Of a DNA stretch of 64,000 nt, positions 46,500-55,895 are shown piece by piece. The stretch's first letter is position 1, and each line of letters opens with the position of its first letter. The notes below the pieces were generated by a model, which worked only from the letters and a program-made list of their open reading frames with translations, was not told where the DNA came from and did no database searches. A program made the translations under genes and the position numbers. Source of the stretch: Timaviella obliquedivisa GSE-PSE-MK23-08B (GTDB lineage: Bacteria > Cyanobacteriota > Cyanobacteriia > Elainellales > Elainellaceae); assembly GCA_019358855.1 (NCBI GenBank), contig JAHHII010000003.1, forward strand, positions 124,001 to 188,000. Reading direction: 5' to 3'.

Positions 46500-47768
46500 A
46501 TGACCTCTATCCTTCTCAGCCAAGCCCGCGTCCTCAATCCTGTTTACGACACTGACCAAATTGCCGACGTTCTTATTACTGATGGCATTATTACCGCAGT
46601 CGAAGCGCCTATCCTCGATCGCCCCGAAGATACTCAAGTTATCGACTGCACTGGACTAGTACTTGGGCCCGGACTGGTCGATCTGTACAGCCATTCTGGA
46701 GAACCTGGATTTGAAGAGCGTGAGACTTTAGACTCCCTCCTCAAAGCCGCGATCGTCGGAGGGTTTACCCGCCTAACGCTCCTCCCCGACACTCACCCCG
46801 CCCTCGATCATCCTGCCCAACTTGAATGGATGCGCACCCAAGTTTGCTCCTGTTCCTCTGTCCAAGTCGAGTATTGGGGCGCACTGACGCTGGGCACCCA
46901 AGGGCAGCAAATGGCTGAGCTAGCAGAACTTGCAGACGGTGGAGTAATTGGCTTTGCCGATGGTAGACCTCTGGCTAATCCAGCCTTAGTGAGACGATCG
47001 CTGGAATACGCTCAGCCTTTCAACAAACCAATCGCCTTCTGGTGCTGCGACCCCGATCTCACTAGTAATGGCGTAGTCCGTGAAGGCATTGCCGCCCTGC
47101 GCCTGGGCTTACCCAACAGTCCTGCGATCGCTGAAACCACAGCCTTAGCTGCACTCCTAGAATGTGTAGCCGATATTCAATTGCCCATCCATATCATGCG
47201 CGTTTCTACAGCCCGTAGCGTTGAGCTAATTCAGGCAGCAAAAGCGCGCGGTTTGTCCATCACCGCCAGCACCACCTGGCTGCATTTGCTATTAAACGTC
47301 AATGACATTCGCGGCTACCATACGAGCCTGCGTGTCGAGCCACCCCTTGGCAATCCGTCCGACCAAGCCGCCCTCATTCAAGGATTTAAGGATGGCGTGC
47401 TGGATGCAATCGCCATTGACCATACGCCTTATACCTACGAAGAAAAAACCGTCGCCTTTGCTGAATCGCCCCCCGGTGCCATTGGGCTAGAACTCGCATT
47501 GCCGCTGCTTTGGCAAGCCTTCGTAACCTCCGCAGACTGGACAGCATTAGCACTTTGGCGTAGCCTGAGTACCCATCCGGCGCTTTGTTTACAGCAAAAT
47601 CCTGGCGCGATCGCTCCGGGTCTATCTGCCGAGATGACTCTTTTTGACCCGCAACAGGTTTGGCAAGTCACCCCTGCAAGCTTGCAATCTCAGTCCTACA
47701 ACACCTTTTGGTTAGGACAAGAAATCATCGGGAAGGTGGTGAAGACTTGGCAAACAGGAAAAAAGTAA
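46500..47768 (+). CDS. Dihydroorotase-like protein lacking zinc ligands
   Basis: 422 residues of the amidohydrolase fold, similar to PyrC throughout. The usual metal motif D-x-HxHxRxPG is replaced by VDLYSHSGEPGFEE, and the usual TPHHL is TTWLHL, so the first metal histidines are missing. The later aspartate motif is AIDHTPYTYEEK. This fits the inactive pseudo-dihydroorotase type, which in Pseudomonas holds aspartate transcarbamoylase together. An active PyrC should exist elsewhere in the genome. It follows the phosphatase gene in the same direction. Confidence 0.9.
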   Translation: MTSILLSQARVLNPVYDTDQIADVLITDGIITAVEAPILDRPEDTQVIDCTGLVLGPGLVDLYSHSGEPGFEERETLDSLLKAAIVGGFTRLTLLPDTHPALDHPAQLEWMRTQVCSCSSVQVEYWGALTLGTQGQQMAELAELADGGVIGFADGRPLANPALVRRSLEYAQPFNKPIAFWCCDPDLTSNGVVREGIAALRLGLPNSPAIAETTALAALLECVADIQLPIHIMRVSTARSVELIQAAKARGLSITASTTWLHLLLNVNDIRGYHTSLRVEPPLGNPSDQAALIQGFKDGVLDAIAIDHTPYTYEEKTVAFAESPPGAIGLELALPLLWQAFVTSADWTALALWRSLSTHPALCLQQNPGAIAPGLSAEMTLFDPQQVWQVTPASLQSQSYNTFWLGQEIIGKVVKTWQTGKK

Positions 47769-48026
47769 GAGACGCTTATTCTAGGATTGAGAAACTTACA
47801 TTACTCTGAACTTATATCTATCTGAACTGACATCTATCTAGCGATCGATCGCCGCCTATGGTAGCCTGAAACGTCTGTGCTATGAAGCTTCATTAAGTTT
47901 TAGGTTCACATTAAAGGTTATTCGGTTACATCTACTGGGTTGCACTGTGATCGCAGTTGCGAGATCATGACCGTGGGTTCGTGGCAACATTCGAGGCAAA
48001 AGTCCCTGATTAACCAGAGGTTTAAG

Positions 48027-50198
48027 ATGGAGTTTTGGGAATTTCTATTGCAGAAAGAGGGCGATCGCTCCTGGTTACCGTTGGAGTCTCCCAACGTCGA
48101 AATTTTAGAAGGACGGTACCGCGTCGTTGCTCGTTCTAGTCGTCCTAACACCATCCTCGAAATTAAAATTACACAGCAAGACCTTGACGAAGTGCCTCCT
48201 GTTCGCCGCATTCAAAAGCGTTCTGCTAAAACAAATCCCCAGGGATTAGTGGTAATCATGCCCTTCACCCGTTTGCAGCCCGGAGACTGGGAACTCCGTT
48301 GCACAGGCGATTTAATGGACGACATGCTGGGCAAGGGCTGGAGCCAAATGGTGCAGTTGCAGGTGTCGTCTGTCGATCTCGACTCTAGCTGGCACGATGA
48401 CGAACCCATTGAGGTTGACTTGGCGAGGGCAGAAGCCGTAGCCCCCGACTCAGCCCCTAGCTCGGTACTAGAGGCAGATAGCCCACCTGAGGTTTCAGTG
48501 CCGCTGATTGAGTTGCCTGTTGCACCGATCGCCGCTTCAGAGCTTCCCGTAGAAAATTCTCCGGTATTGGCAGAATTGGCAGAAGCTCCCAAGATAGCTA
48601 ATATCGACGAATCGCATCCCATCCAGCCTATACAAGAACAGCTAGTGCCGTCCGCAGAAGCGACGATCGAGATTCCTGCTGTCGTAGAAAGCCAACCCTT
48701 GCGTTTAATCCTCACTCAGGATACTTGGGTGATTCAGCGCCATCAACCCCTGACAATCACAGGAACGATCGCTGCTCTAAAAGAATCATCTGACTCCGTT
48801 CCTATTCAAGGGCAACTCCATCTTCGCCTCTTCGATCCGCAGAACTCTCAGATATTGTTTGCGCAGCATTATCAAGTTCCAGAAAATCAGCCGTTGCCCA
48901 TTCCCTTTGCCTGCGAGTTGTCCTTGCCCGTCAGTTCAACTTACCTGGTGCTGGGAGAATTAACCCTTTACGGCATTGCTCAGTCTGAATTGCCGCCTGT
49001 CTTAGCGACTCAATCTTTCAATGTAACGACCGAGTTACACGAATTGCTTGAAGCGATCGCCAACAATTTCTCCAACCCAGATTTAGCACTCCCCTCTCAA
49101 GCCACTGTCCCCAAAGAACCAGAGCCTGCCAAAATTGACCTTTCATTCTTCAACATTCCACCTGTTACTCAAACGCTACTGAAGTTCCAATCTTCAGAAC
49201 AAAATTTATTGCCGCCCCAGTTGTATCCCACTCATCCTACAAATCATTCTGCAAAAGTTCGCCAGCTAGATCTACCGTCCTTTGCTGTCAGCGATGCCGT
49301 GAATGGAAGTCATCCTGCTGCTGAACCCGATGAAACAGCACAATCCCAAGAAACGATAGTTCTTGACTCCGCCGTGATTACCGAAATCGTTGCCAATCTT
49401 TCCAACTCTGCAAAAGCCGATGCTGCGGATTTAGAGGATCGACCCGCTGCAACAACTTCCACAGAAATCCCTCTTGCTCAAGTAACCGCGATCGCCCCGG
49501 CAGCCAAAGAACCCGTTCCCCCCGACCGTATAGATGAACTTATTGGCGATTGGGACGAAGACTGGGAAATTGCTGCTGACGGCACGCTCAATTGGCGACA
49601 ACTCCAGCCGAAGAAACCTGCTTCTCCAGAAGACCGGGCGTTCCAGTCGCTTAATCTACAGAATCGTTTCATCAACCGCCTCCAAACCCTAGCAACCGAC
49701 CCTGAGATATCAGACTGGCTGCGCGAACCCGCCGCCATTGTTCGAGCCAATCCGATTGACCAAGAAATTGTGGTGGATGATGACGAGCTTGATCAGCCAC
49801 CGTCTGACCCAGCTTTTAGTAGATTTCAGGCTGCCGAGCCTGTTCCTGTTCCACAGGTAGAAGTTCCACCCGGCGAACTCATTGCCGGACAGATGATTAA
49901 CATCACGGTGAAGCTGCCAAAATCTGCGACGCGAGTTTACGCCAAGCTATGGGTACGCGATCGCCATCTCCGCGTCCTCATTGAGGGTCCACGCTGGTTA
50001 GTTGACTTCAAACCTAATGGATTCGGTGCCCTCAAAGCGCAAACCACAATCACTCTACCTCTAGGCTGTATGGAAGTGCAGTTTGAAGCGATCGCGATTG
50101 AAATGACTAGCCAAAGCGAAAGTCAAAAAGCTGTCGTTTGCCGCTCCGTTATTTCACCCGAACTTTCCGCATTATCGCGAGAAGAATTAGAGGGGTAA
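48027..50198 (+). CDS. Large cyanobacterial protein of unknown function, acidic middle
   Basis: 723 residues from the ATG at 48027, which has AGAGG seven bases upstream; the frame extends to 47940 but the added residues look unrelated. The N-terminal 110 residues form a conserved domain (FWEFLLQKEGDRSWLPLESP). The middle is acidic and proline/alanine/serine-rich, probably disordered. A beta-rich stretch near 600-720 ends in an immunoglobulin-like domain (ELIAGQMINITVKLPKSATR). No signal peptide or catalytic motif. Not recognised. Confidence 0.8.
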   Translation: MEFWEFLLQKEGDRSWLPLESPNVEILEGRYRVVARSSRPNTILEIKITQQDLDEVPPVRRIQKRSAKTNPQGLVVIMPFTRLQPGDWELRCTGDLMDDMLGKGWSQMVQLQVSSVDLDSSWHDDEPIEVDLARAEAVAPDSAPSSVLEADSPPEVSVPLIELPVAPIAASELPVENSPVLAELAEAPKIANIDESHPIQPIQEQLVPSAEATIEIPAVVESQPLRLILTQDTWVIQRHQPLTITGTIAALKESSDSVPIQGQLHLRLFDPQNSQILFAQHYQVPENQPLPIPFACELSLPVSSTYLVLGELTLYGIAQSELPPVLATQSFNVTTELHELLEAIANNFSNPDLALPSQATVPKEPEPAKIDLSFFNIPPVTQTLLKFQSSEQNLLPPQLYPTHPTNHSAKVRQLDLPSFAVSDAVNGSHPAAEPDETAQSQETIVLDSAVITEIVANLSNSAKADAADLEDRPAATTSTEIPLAQVTAIAPAAKEPVPPDRIDELIGDWDEDWEIAADGTLNWRQLQPKKPASPEDRAFQSLNLQNRFINRLQTLATDPEISDWLREPAAIVRANPIDQEIVVDDDELDQPPSDPAFSRFQAAEPVPVPQVEVPPGELIAGQMINITVKLPKSATRVYAKLWVRDRHLRVLIEGPRWLVDFKPNGFGALKAQTTITLPLGCMEVQFEAIAIEMTSQSESQKAVVCRSVISPELSALSREELEG

Positions 50199-50297
50199 GC
50201 AGCACAGTTGTTAAAATTTCTTAGCACTTAAACATTCAGTCCCCCATTCGCAGTAAATTTGGCTCTATCCGCTGTGTTATCGAGGAGACTCCAATAC

Positions 50298-50414
50298 ATG
50301 ACAGCTTCACTCTTGCCTTCTATTTTCGTACCCCTTACAGGGATCATCATGCCCGCTGTGGCAATGGCATTTTTATTCCTTTACATTGAGCGGGAAGATG
50401 CCGACGGCATTTAA
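50298..50414 (+). CDS. psaI: Photosystem I subunit VIII (PsaI)
   Basis: 38 residues, one membrane helix: [20 protein letters not shown] then [14 protein letters not shown]. Binds next to PsaL and supports trimer formation. It precedes psaL by 51 bases, the normal cyanobacterial order. Confidence 0.95.
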   Translation: MTASLLPSIFVPLTGIIMPAVAMAFLFLYIEREDADGI

Positions 50415-50465
50415 ACCACTCTTTTTTGGCGATAAACAAAAGCAATTTTTTGGAGAACAATCAAC

Positions 50466-50948
50466 ATGACCGCAGAAGTTGTTTCATCGGGTGGAGATCC
50501 TCAAACAGGAAACCTCGCCACCCCCATTAATTCCTCTGATTTTACTAAAGCCCTTATCAATAACCTACCTGCCTACCGCGCAGGTCTTTCTGCCCAGCGC
50601 AGAGGTCTGGAAATTGGCATGGCACACGGCTACTTGCTCTATGGGCCTTTCACCTTATTAGGGCCCTACCGCAACTCTAGCGTGGCAGACATGGCAGGGC
50701 TAATTTTCTCAGTAGGTCTTGTGGTAATTCTCACGATTTGTCTGTCCATCTATGCAGGTTCAAAGCCCAACGGCCCAATTAGCACTCTGACTACTCCCAA
50801 GGCTCCTGCCGAGTTGGCAACTCCTGAAGGTTGGAACGAGTTTGCAAGCAGCTTCCTCGTTGGCGGTGTGGGTGGAGCAGCAGTCGCGTTCTTGCTGTTC
50901 ACTGTCATTAGCTCTGGGCTAATTGATGGGTTAGGTAACTTGGTATAA
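50466..50948 (+). CDS. psaL: Photosystem I reaction centre subunit XI (PsaL)
   Basis: 160 residues with three membrane helices. LEIGMAHGYLLYGPFTLLGP is the conserved chlorophyll-binding region. PsaL holds the PSI trimer together. GGAG lies about 12 bases before the ATG, and the gene ends at a strong terminator shared with the opposing psb operon. Confidence 0.97.
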   Translation: MTAEVVSSGGDPQTGNLATPINSSDFTKALINNLPAYRAGLSAQRRGLEIGMAHGYLLYGPFTLLGPYRNSSVADMAGLIFSVGLVVILTICLSIYAGSKPNGPISTLTTPKAPAELATPEGWNEFASSFLVGGVGGAAVAFLLFTVISSGLIDGLGNLV

Positions 50949-50971
50949 GTCGGTATAAGTCCACTCAAAAC

Positions 50972-51006
50972 AAGCCCCCAACTTCTAGTAGAAGTTGGGG
51001 GCTTTT
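50972..51006. terminator. Bidirectional terminator between psaL and psbJ
   Basis: AAGCCCCCAACTTCTA (50972-50987) pairs perfectly with TAGAAGTTGGGGGCTT (50989-51004) around a single base, so the loop must use the last pairs. TTTT follows on the plus strand, and GTTTT on the minus strand. It serves psaI-psaL and psbEFLJ. Confidence 0.92.
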
Positions 51007-51034
51007 CTAATATAAATATCTAGATTAATGAACT

Positions 51035-51154
51035 CTAGATTGATGAACCTAGCCCTGCGTAGGCTCCATAAAAGAAGATCCCTACTACAACCAAAACGCC
51101 CGTCACAGCAACGGTTCCAACCAGCCAAAGCGGAATTCTACCGGATTGAAACAT
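51035..51154 (-). CDS. psbJ: Photosystem II subunit PsbJ
   Basis: 39 residues, [20 protein letters not shown] followed by one helix and [10 protein letters not shown]. Last gene of psbEFLJ. It affects QA/QB function and PSII assembly. Confidence 0.95.
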   Translation of the reverse strand: MFQSGRIPLWLVGTVAVTGVLVVVGIFFYGAYAGLGSSI

Positions 51155-51217
51155 AGTTTTTTAACCTCCTAACTCACGGCTTAAGTCAACACAGCGAAAC
51201 AGTGTAAATAAGATCGA

Positions 51218-51346
51218 TTAATTGAAGAAATAGCTGGAGAACAAAATTCCCAGAACAAAAATCAACAGCAAACCCAAGTAAAGCGAAGTCCGGTTTAGTT
51301 CTACGGGCTGCTTATTGGGATTCTCAGGACGATTAATAGGTGCCAC
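51218..51346 (-). CDS. psbL: Photosystem II subunit PsbL
   Basis: 42 residues from GTG 51346 ([20 protein letters not shown], then one helix ending [10 protein letters not shown]). GGAGAGA lies about 6 bases before the GTG. No ATG is available in the frame at a sensible position, so the GTG start is well supported; the protein is about three residues longer at the N-terminus than common PsbL. Confidence 0.94.
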   Translation of the reverse strand: MAPINRPENPNKQPVELNRTSLYLGLLLIFVLGILFSSYFFN

Positions 51347-51357
51347 AGAACTCTCTC

Positions 51358-51492
51358 CTAACGTTGAATAAACTGCATTCCTGCGATCGCGCCAATGAAG
51401 AAAACAGAAGGAACCGCGAGGGTATGAACCGCGATCCAACGAACGGTAAAAATGGGGTAAGAAACAGGTTGATTGGGATTATTACTTGTCAT
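51358..51492 (-). CDS. psbF: Cytochrome b559 beta subunit (PsbF)
   Basis: 44 residues, [20 protein letters not shown] with the heme-ligand histidine in [12 protein letters not shown]. With PsbE it binds the cytochrome b559 heme of photosystem II. Confidence 0.96.
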   Translation of the reverse strand: MTSNNPNQPVSYPIFTVRWIAVHTLAVPSVFFIGAIAGMQFIQR

Positions 51493-51506
51493 AGTTATCC
51501 TGGTAT

Positions 51507-51758
51507 CTAATTCGCTTTCAAAAAATCATCAATCTGCGTTTTCGCTTCGCCCCGATCTTGGACGATTGGTGGAACAGTCCGAGAATCAGTGAAGTACTGA
51601 TTAGGTCTAGGAGTTCCGAACACATCATACGCCAAGCCGGTTTGCACAAACAGCCAACCCGCAATAAACAAAGCCGGAATGGTAATGCTGTGAATTACCC
51701 AATAGCGGATGCTAGTTACAATATCTGAAAATGGTCTTTCGCCAGTAGTACCTGCCAT
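51507..51758 (-). CDS. psbE: Cytochrome b559 alpha subunit (PsbE)
   Basis: 83 residues, [20 protein letters not shown] with the heme-ligand histidine, one membrane helix, and a lumenal tail ([19 protein letters not shown]). AGAGGAGA lies before the ATG. First gene of psbEFLJ. Confidence 0.97.
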   Translation of the reverse strand: MAGTTGERPFSDIVTSIRYWVIHSITIPALFIAGWLFVQTGLAYDVFGTPRPNQYFTDSRTVPPIVQDRGEAKTQIDDFLKAN

Positions 51759-51826
51759 TATTCTCCTCTCTTAGAAGTCAACAACAATCATGTTCTTTTA
51801 TCATACAGTGCCTTGAGAATCACAGC

Positions 51827-52828
51827 TTAAGCGGCTTGTCGATATCTCAATAATGTGCCACGCTGCCCCAGAATAAACCCTTTTTCAGGGTTTAGAAAAA
51901 TGATCTTATAGAGGTTAGAAGGAACGTTTTCTACTTCTCTATCTTTGTTCCAAGTTTTACCGCTGTCGTAGCTTACGAGTAAGTTGCCGCTACCGCCCGA
52001 AACCCAAATTTCTTCAGGGGTACGATAGGCTACATCTAAGAGTCCCCAACTGGTTGCAAACTCAGGAGTGATCTCTTCCGACCAACCGCTTTCGCTCTCA
52101 GGATCCGTGAACTGTAAAATGCCGCCCCGTGCCAATAGCCAAAGCCGACCATCTTTGCCAAAGCCCATATTCTGCAATCTGCGGGAGCTATTGCGTAAAA
52201 CTTGCTGCCAGGCATCGTTGCCCGGTTGCCAAACGGAGTAAAAGCTGCCCCGCGAAGAAACCGCAACGTATTTGCCATCAGGCGATCGCACCATGTTGCG
52301 CACCACGCCTACTGCCTCTTCGACCAATGCCTGCCAAGTCTTACCGCTATCTGTTGTTCGATAAATCGCGCCAACATCGGTCGTCATTTCAGCAGACTTT
52401 TCGCCCAGCGCGCTAATCGCATAGGGTGCGCCCGGAAGCTTTTCGCTAAGAGGAACCCGTTCCCAGTTCTGACCACCGTCGGTTGTGTGCAGCAGAATGC
52501 TAGGCTGTCCCAACACCCAACCTTCCTGCCCCGAAAAGCTGACAGACAGGAAGCCCGCCCGTTCAGCGCCCAGATCCAGACCTCGCAATTCCCAGGTCTG
52601 CCCCCCATCAGTGGTTTCTAAAAGCGTCGATCGCTGACCGACTAGCCAACCGTGGTTAGGATCGTCGGTGAATGCAACATCTGAGAGGGTTGCCTCAGTC
52701 GGCAAGCTAATTACTTCCCACGGGTTAGGAGTAATAGCAGGCAAAAACGCCTTAGCGCAACCACTACAGAGCAGCACGACAGACAACACAATCAGAATTT
52801 GCTTAACTGGCTTGAAAATAGGGTGCAT
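51827..52828 (-). CDS. ycf48: Photosystem II assembly factor Ycf48/HCF136
   Basis: 333 residues. A lipoprotein signal peptide (VVLLCSGC, lipobox with Cys23) is followed by a seven-bladed beta-propeller of repeated W-x-x-x-L and TTDGGQTWE motifs. It helps assemble the D1-containing reaction-centre complex. It sits directly upstream of psbEFLJ and downstream of rubA, a conserved cyanobacterial cluster. Confidence 0.96.
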   Translation of the reverse strand: MHPIFKPVKQILIVLSVVLLCSGCAKAFLPAITPNPWEVISLPTEATLSDVAFTDDPNHGWLVGQRSTLLETTDGGQTWELRGLDLGAERAGFLSVSFSGQEGWVLGQPSILLHTTDGGQNWERVPLSEKLPGAPYAISALGEKSAEMTTDVGAIYRTTDSGKTWQALVEEAVGVVRNMVRSPDGKYVAVSSRGSFYSVWQPGNDAWQQVLRNSSRRLQNMGFGKDGRLWLLARGGILQFTDPESESGWSEEITPEFATSWGLLDVAYRTPEEIWVSGGSGNLLVSYDSGKTWNKDREVENVPSNLYKIIFLNPEKGFILGQRGTLLRYRQAA

Positions 52829-52895
52829 TAGATTTACGAACAGTAGCTCTTATTTTGATGGTTAACAATCAGACATAACGGAGTCAGAACGGCTC

Positions 52896-53276
52896 CTACT
52901 TCAAACCATAGAGGCTGAGGAAAAGGAGAAAAAATGCGCCCAAAGCTCCAAAAATTAAGATGTTTTTTTGCCCAGGAGTCATCGTGTTCACTCCTAATCC
53001 GTAGCGCAGGTTTTCTTTGAATCCTGAAGGATTTCCAGCGGGACCAATATTGCTAAATCTTTCTTTACGGACACCGCACACCGGGCAACGCCAAGTTTCA
53101 GGAAGAACTTCAAATGCAGTACCGCTCGCGATCTTCCCGGTACTATCTCCTTTCACAGGCTCATAAGTGTAGCCACAAGCCCCACATTCAAAGCGATCGA
53201 GAGTTTTAGGGTCAATCACTTCCGGCTCAGACGTTTCTGTCCCGATTGGGGGCGCTTCCAAATCATCCAGGCTCAT
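52896..53276 (-). CDS. rubA: Membrane-anchored rubredoxin RubA
   Basis: 126 residues. The rubredoxin centre has two CxxC motifs, FECGACGYTYEPVKGD and TWRCPVCGVRKERF, which bind one iron. The last helix (NILIFGALGAFFLLFLSLYG) anchors it in the membrane. Required for photosystem II (and in some species PSI) assembly. ATG 53276 is chosen because GGAG is eight bases before it; a GTG lies three codons upstream. Confidence 0.95.
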   Translation of the reverse strand: MSLDDLEAPPIGTETSEPEVIDPKTLDRFECGACGYTYEPVKGDSTGKIASGTAFEVLPETWRCPVCGVRKERFSNIGPAGNPSGFKENLRYGLGVNTMTPGQKNILIFGALGAFFLLFLSLYGLK

Positions 53277-53401
53277 TGGTGGCACTCCAATTTGAATTAC
53301 AAATTAATCTAGTCACGAGCAAGCAGAGAAATCTTAAAATCTATGTTAAAGATTATGACATAGACGGTTGCCTCTATCAGAAAACGTCAGAGAGACAAGT
53401 T

Positions 53402-53872
53402 TTATCGTTTACTCTCGTTGGAGGGTTTGACAAAGTTAACCAGTAGCAGAAAAAAGATGCCGATGTTAATGCAAACATCTGCCACATTAAAAACTGGAAA
53501 CTGAATCAGCCGAAAGTCCAAAAAGTCAACCACTGCCCCTGCTAAAAAGCGATCGATGCCATTGCCCAATGCCCCTGCCAAAATAAAGCCATAGCCCATT
53601 TGCTCCATCTTGCTGAGGTTTGGGCTAAACACTACTAAAGCAATCAGCCCCAGGCTCACTAACAAAGAAAGCCAACGCAGCCATACCCCTTGCCCAGCAA
53701 ATAGGCTAAACGCTGCGCCTTTGTTAGTCACATAGGTTAAGTGAAAAACGCCTTTCCAGAGGGGCAAAGACTGCTCTAGCTCGAAGGTTTGCTTAATCAC
53801 AAATTTGGTTACTTGGTCTAGGATTAGCCCCAAGAGAGCAACTACCCAGAAAGTTTGATTCTTAAAATTCAT
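53402..53872 (-). CDS. lspA: Lipoprotein signal peptidase LspA
   Basis: 156 residues, four membrane helices. Catalytic aspartates are in GALGNGIDRF and FNVADVCINIG. Cleaves prolipoproteins, a class that includes Ycf48 next door. The frame continues upstream to 54043 inside bioY, but homologues begin at MNFKNQTFWVV. Its start lies 35 bases after the bioY stop. Confidence 0.95.
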   Translation of the reverse strand: MNFKNQTFWVVALLGLILDQVTKFVIKQTFELEQSLPLWKGVFHLTYVTNKGAAFSLFAGQGVWLRWLSLLVSLGLIALVVFSPNLSKMEQMGYGFILAGALGNGIDRFLAGAVVDFLDFRLIQFPVFNVADVCINIGIFFLLLVNFVKPSNESKR

Positions 53873-53907
53873 CTTGTATGCATGAGACAACTGAGGAGGA
53901 AATCGCC

Positions 53908-54582
53908 TCAATAAAACATTACATGGCGCAGGGCAAAGGAAACAACAGCGACCGCACAAATTACCGCTAGTTGACCTGGCAGAGGGGAAAGAGAATAGGT
54001 GAGCAAGCTTTGAGGCAACGACGTTGCGCCTACAACAGCCCAATTAAAGGAATTGGCGATCGCCAAATAACTCATGCCCACGGTATGAATGCTGAGCAAC
54101 CCCATCAAACAACTCAACGCCAAATGCTCCAGCTTGACTGGCAGCCGAAACGCTAAAAATCCACAAATCCAGGCACCCGGAATAAACCCTAGCAAGTACC
54201 CAAACCGAGGATTGAGAACATAATCAACTCCCCCACCCTGAGTAAAGACATTGAACCAGGTTAGACCCAAGAGTAAATAAGCAACTTGCGAAATCGCTGC
54301 CGCATTTTTGCCCCCCAAGCATCCCACCAACAGCACCGCCCCAACTTGGCAAGTTACCCCTAACGAGTAAGCCTCTACCGTGCCATTCTGTATCCAACTC
54401 CAGGGAGGGCTGGGCACAAAGGCTTCCAGCAAAGTTCCACCAATGGTCAAAATCAGACCAATAATTGCCCAAAGGATTTCAGCAGCGGGTGGAACTTTCA
54501 CGGCAGGAAGGGTTGGAAGGGAAAGGGGTTGCAACCGTGGGAGCAGAGATTGAAAAATTGTCGTTTTGAGCTTTCTTACCAT
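53908..54582 (-). CDS. bioY: Biotin transporter substrate-binding subunit BioY
   Basis: 224 residues, six membrane helices, ECF-type S component. The signature GGVDYVLNPRFGYLLGFIPG and LLGLTWFNVFTQGGG stretches identify it. It takes up biotin together with an ECF ATPase module or alone. The start ATG at 54582 has GGGAG 11 bases upstream; a GTG at 54624 is possible. Followed by lspA on the same strand. Confidence 0.93.
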   Translation of the reverse strand: MVRKLKTTIFQSLLPRLQPLSLPTLPAVKVPPAAEILWAIIGLILTIGGTLLEAFVPSPPWSWIQNGTVEAYSLGVTCQVGAVLLVGCLGGKNAAAISQVAYLLLGLTWFNVFTQGGGVDYVLNPRFGYLLGFIPGAWICGFLAFRLPVKLEHLALSCLMGLLSIHTVGMSYLAIANSFNWAVVGATSLPQSLLTYSLSPLPGQLAVICAVAVVSFALRHVMFY

Positions 54583-54665
54583 TAAATTTGCGGCTCCCTG
54601 TTTCACCCCAAGAATTATACTCACTCCTCATAAAATGGCTCAGAGAAATGATCTAGGAAGAAGCG

Positions 54666-55619
54666 CTAACAAACTGCCATCAGTTCTTCAACCCGCTTCG
54701 GAATCTCATGCACTAAGAAATCGTAAGCCATGCTGGTACTAGGAAAAATCGATCGCGCCTCTTGCAATAAGTCATCTAGCACGATCGCATTTCCTGGGGC
54801 ATACCGAGGGCTAAAGTGGGTCATAATCAGATGCTTTGCCTGTGCCTCTAATGCCACTTGTGCCGCCATGGTTGAGGTCGAGTGCAGTCTTTGATAGGCT
54901 AACTCTGCATCCTGGTGGGCAAAAGTTGCTTCATGCACCAGCACATCAGCATCTTGCGCCAGGGCGATCGCATTTTCACAAAAAACGGTGTCGGTGCAGT
55001 AAACAAACTTCCGTCCAACCTGGGTTTCACCGCACAGGTCAGCCCCATTAACCTGCCGACCATCGGGCAAAGTAACTGCCTCGCCGCGCTTCAGCTTGCC
55101 GTACAGAGGTCCCGACGGAATGCCCAGCGCCGCCGCTTGTTCCACATCAAACCGTCCGGGGCGATCGTGCTCTGCCACCCGATAGCCAAACGCCGGAACG
55201 CGATGGGTCAGCGCTTCACAACTCACCGTGAATTCGTGGTCTTCAAAGACGATTCCAGGCTGGACAGTATGCACTTTAATGGGATAGGAGAAATGGGTTT
55301 GAGAATAGCGTCCACACGCTCTCAGGTACTCGTCTAATTTGGGCGGCCCATACACATCAATGCGGCTAGGGTTTCCAGCTAGTCCGCAGCTTGCCAGTAA
55401 GCCCATCAACCCATAGGTATGATCGCCATGCATGTGGGTGACGAAGATCCGGGTGATCTGGCTAATTTTAATGTCACTGCGTAGAATTTGGTGCTGGGTG
55501 CCCTCGCCACAGTCAAACAGCCAGGTTTCGGCGCGTTGGGGTATACGCAGAGCAATACTAGAGACGTTCCGCGATCGCGTGGGTACGCCTGAACTGGTTC
55601 CTAGAAACGTGATTTGCAA
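54666..55619 (-). CDS. rnz: Ribonuclease Z
   Basis: 317 residues of the metallo-beta-lactamase fold. The zinc motif [13 protein letters not shown] and later [15 protein letters not shown] and [10 protein letters not shown] are present. Removes the 3' trailer of pre-t[23 protein letters not shown] at the start is standard for the family. Confidence 0.97.
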   Translation of the reverse strand: MQITFLGTSSGVPTRSRNVSSIALRIPQRAETWLFDCGEGTQHQILRSDIKISQITRIFVTHMHGDHTYGLMGLLASCGLAGNPSRIDVYGPPKLDEYLRACGRYSQTHFSYPIKVHTVQPGIVFEDHEFTVSCEALTHRVPAFGYRVAEHDRPGRFDVEQAAALGIPSGPLYGKLKRGEAVTLPDGRQVNGADLCGETQVGRKFVYCTDTVFCENAIALAQDADVLVHEATFAHQDAELAYQRLHSTSTMAAQVALEAQAKHLIMTHFSPRYAPGNAIVLDDLLQEARSIFPSTSMAYDFLVHEIPKRVEELMAVC

Positions 55620-55895
55620 GGTTCGAGAATCCTACAAAGCTTTCAACCTCTCTATATTAGACCGATCGCCTCCAGAAACATATCTACACAACTAAGGTGT
55701 CCTCAAATCTCAACCCATGGGGAAACCTACAAAAGCTTTGAAACGTCAGAGCAAAAAGTGCTTAGTTGTTCATTTCTTCTTTAAACTCTCACGATATTTG
55801 CCTTAGGATAATCCAGGGCTGAAAATACCCCGATCTTGAAAAATTCCTTTGAAAGTCTTTAAAGCGTTCTCTAAGTGTGCAAGGAATTGATTCTC

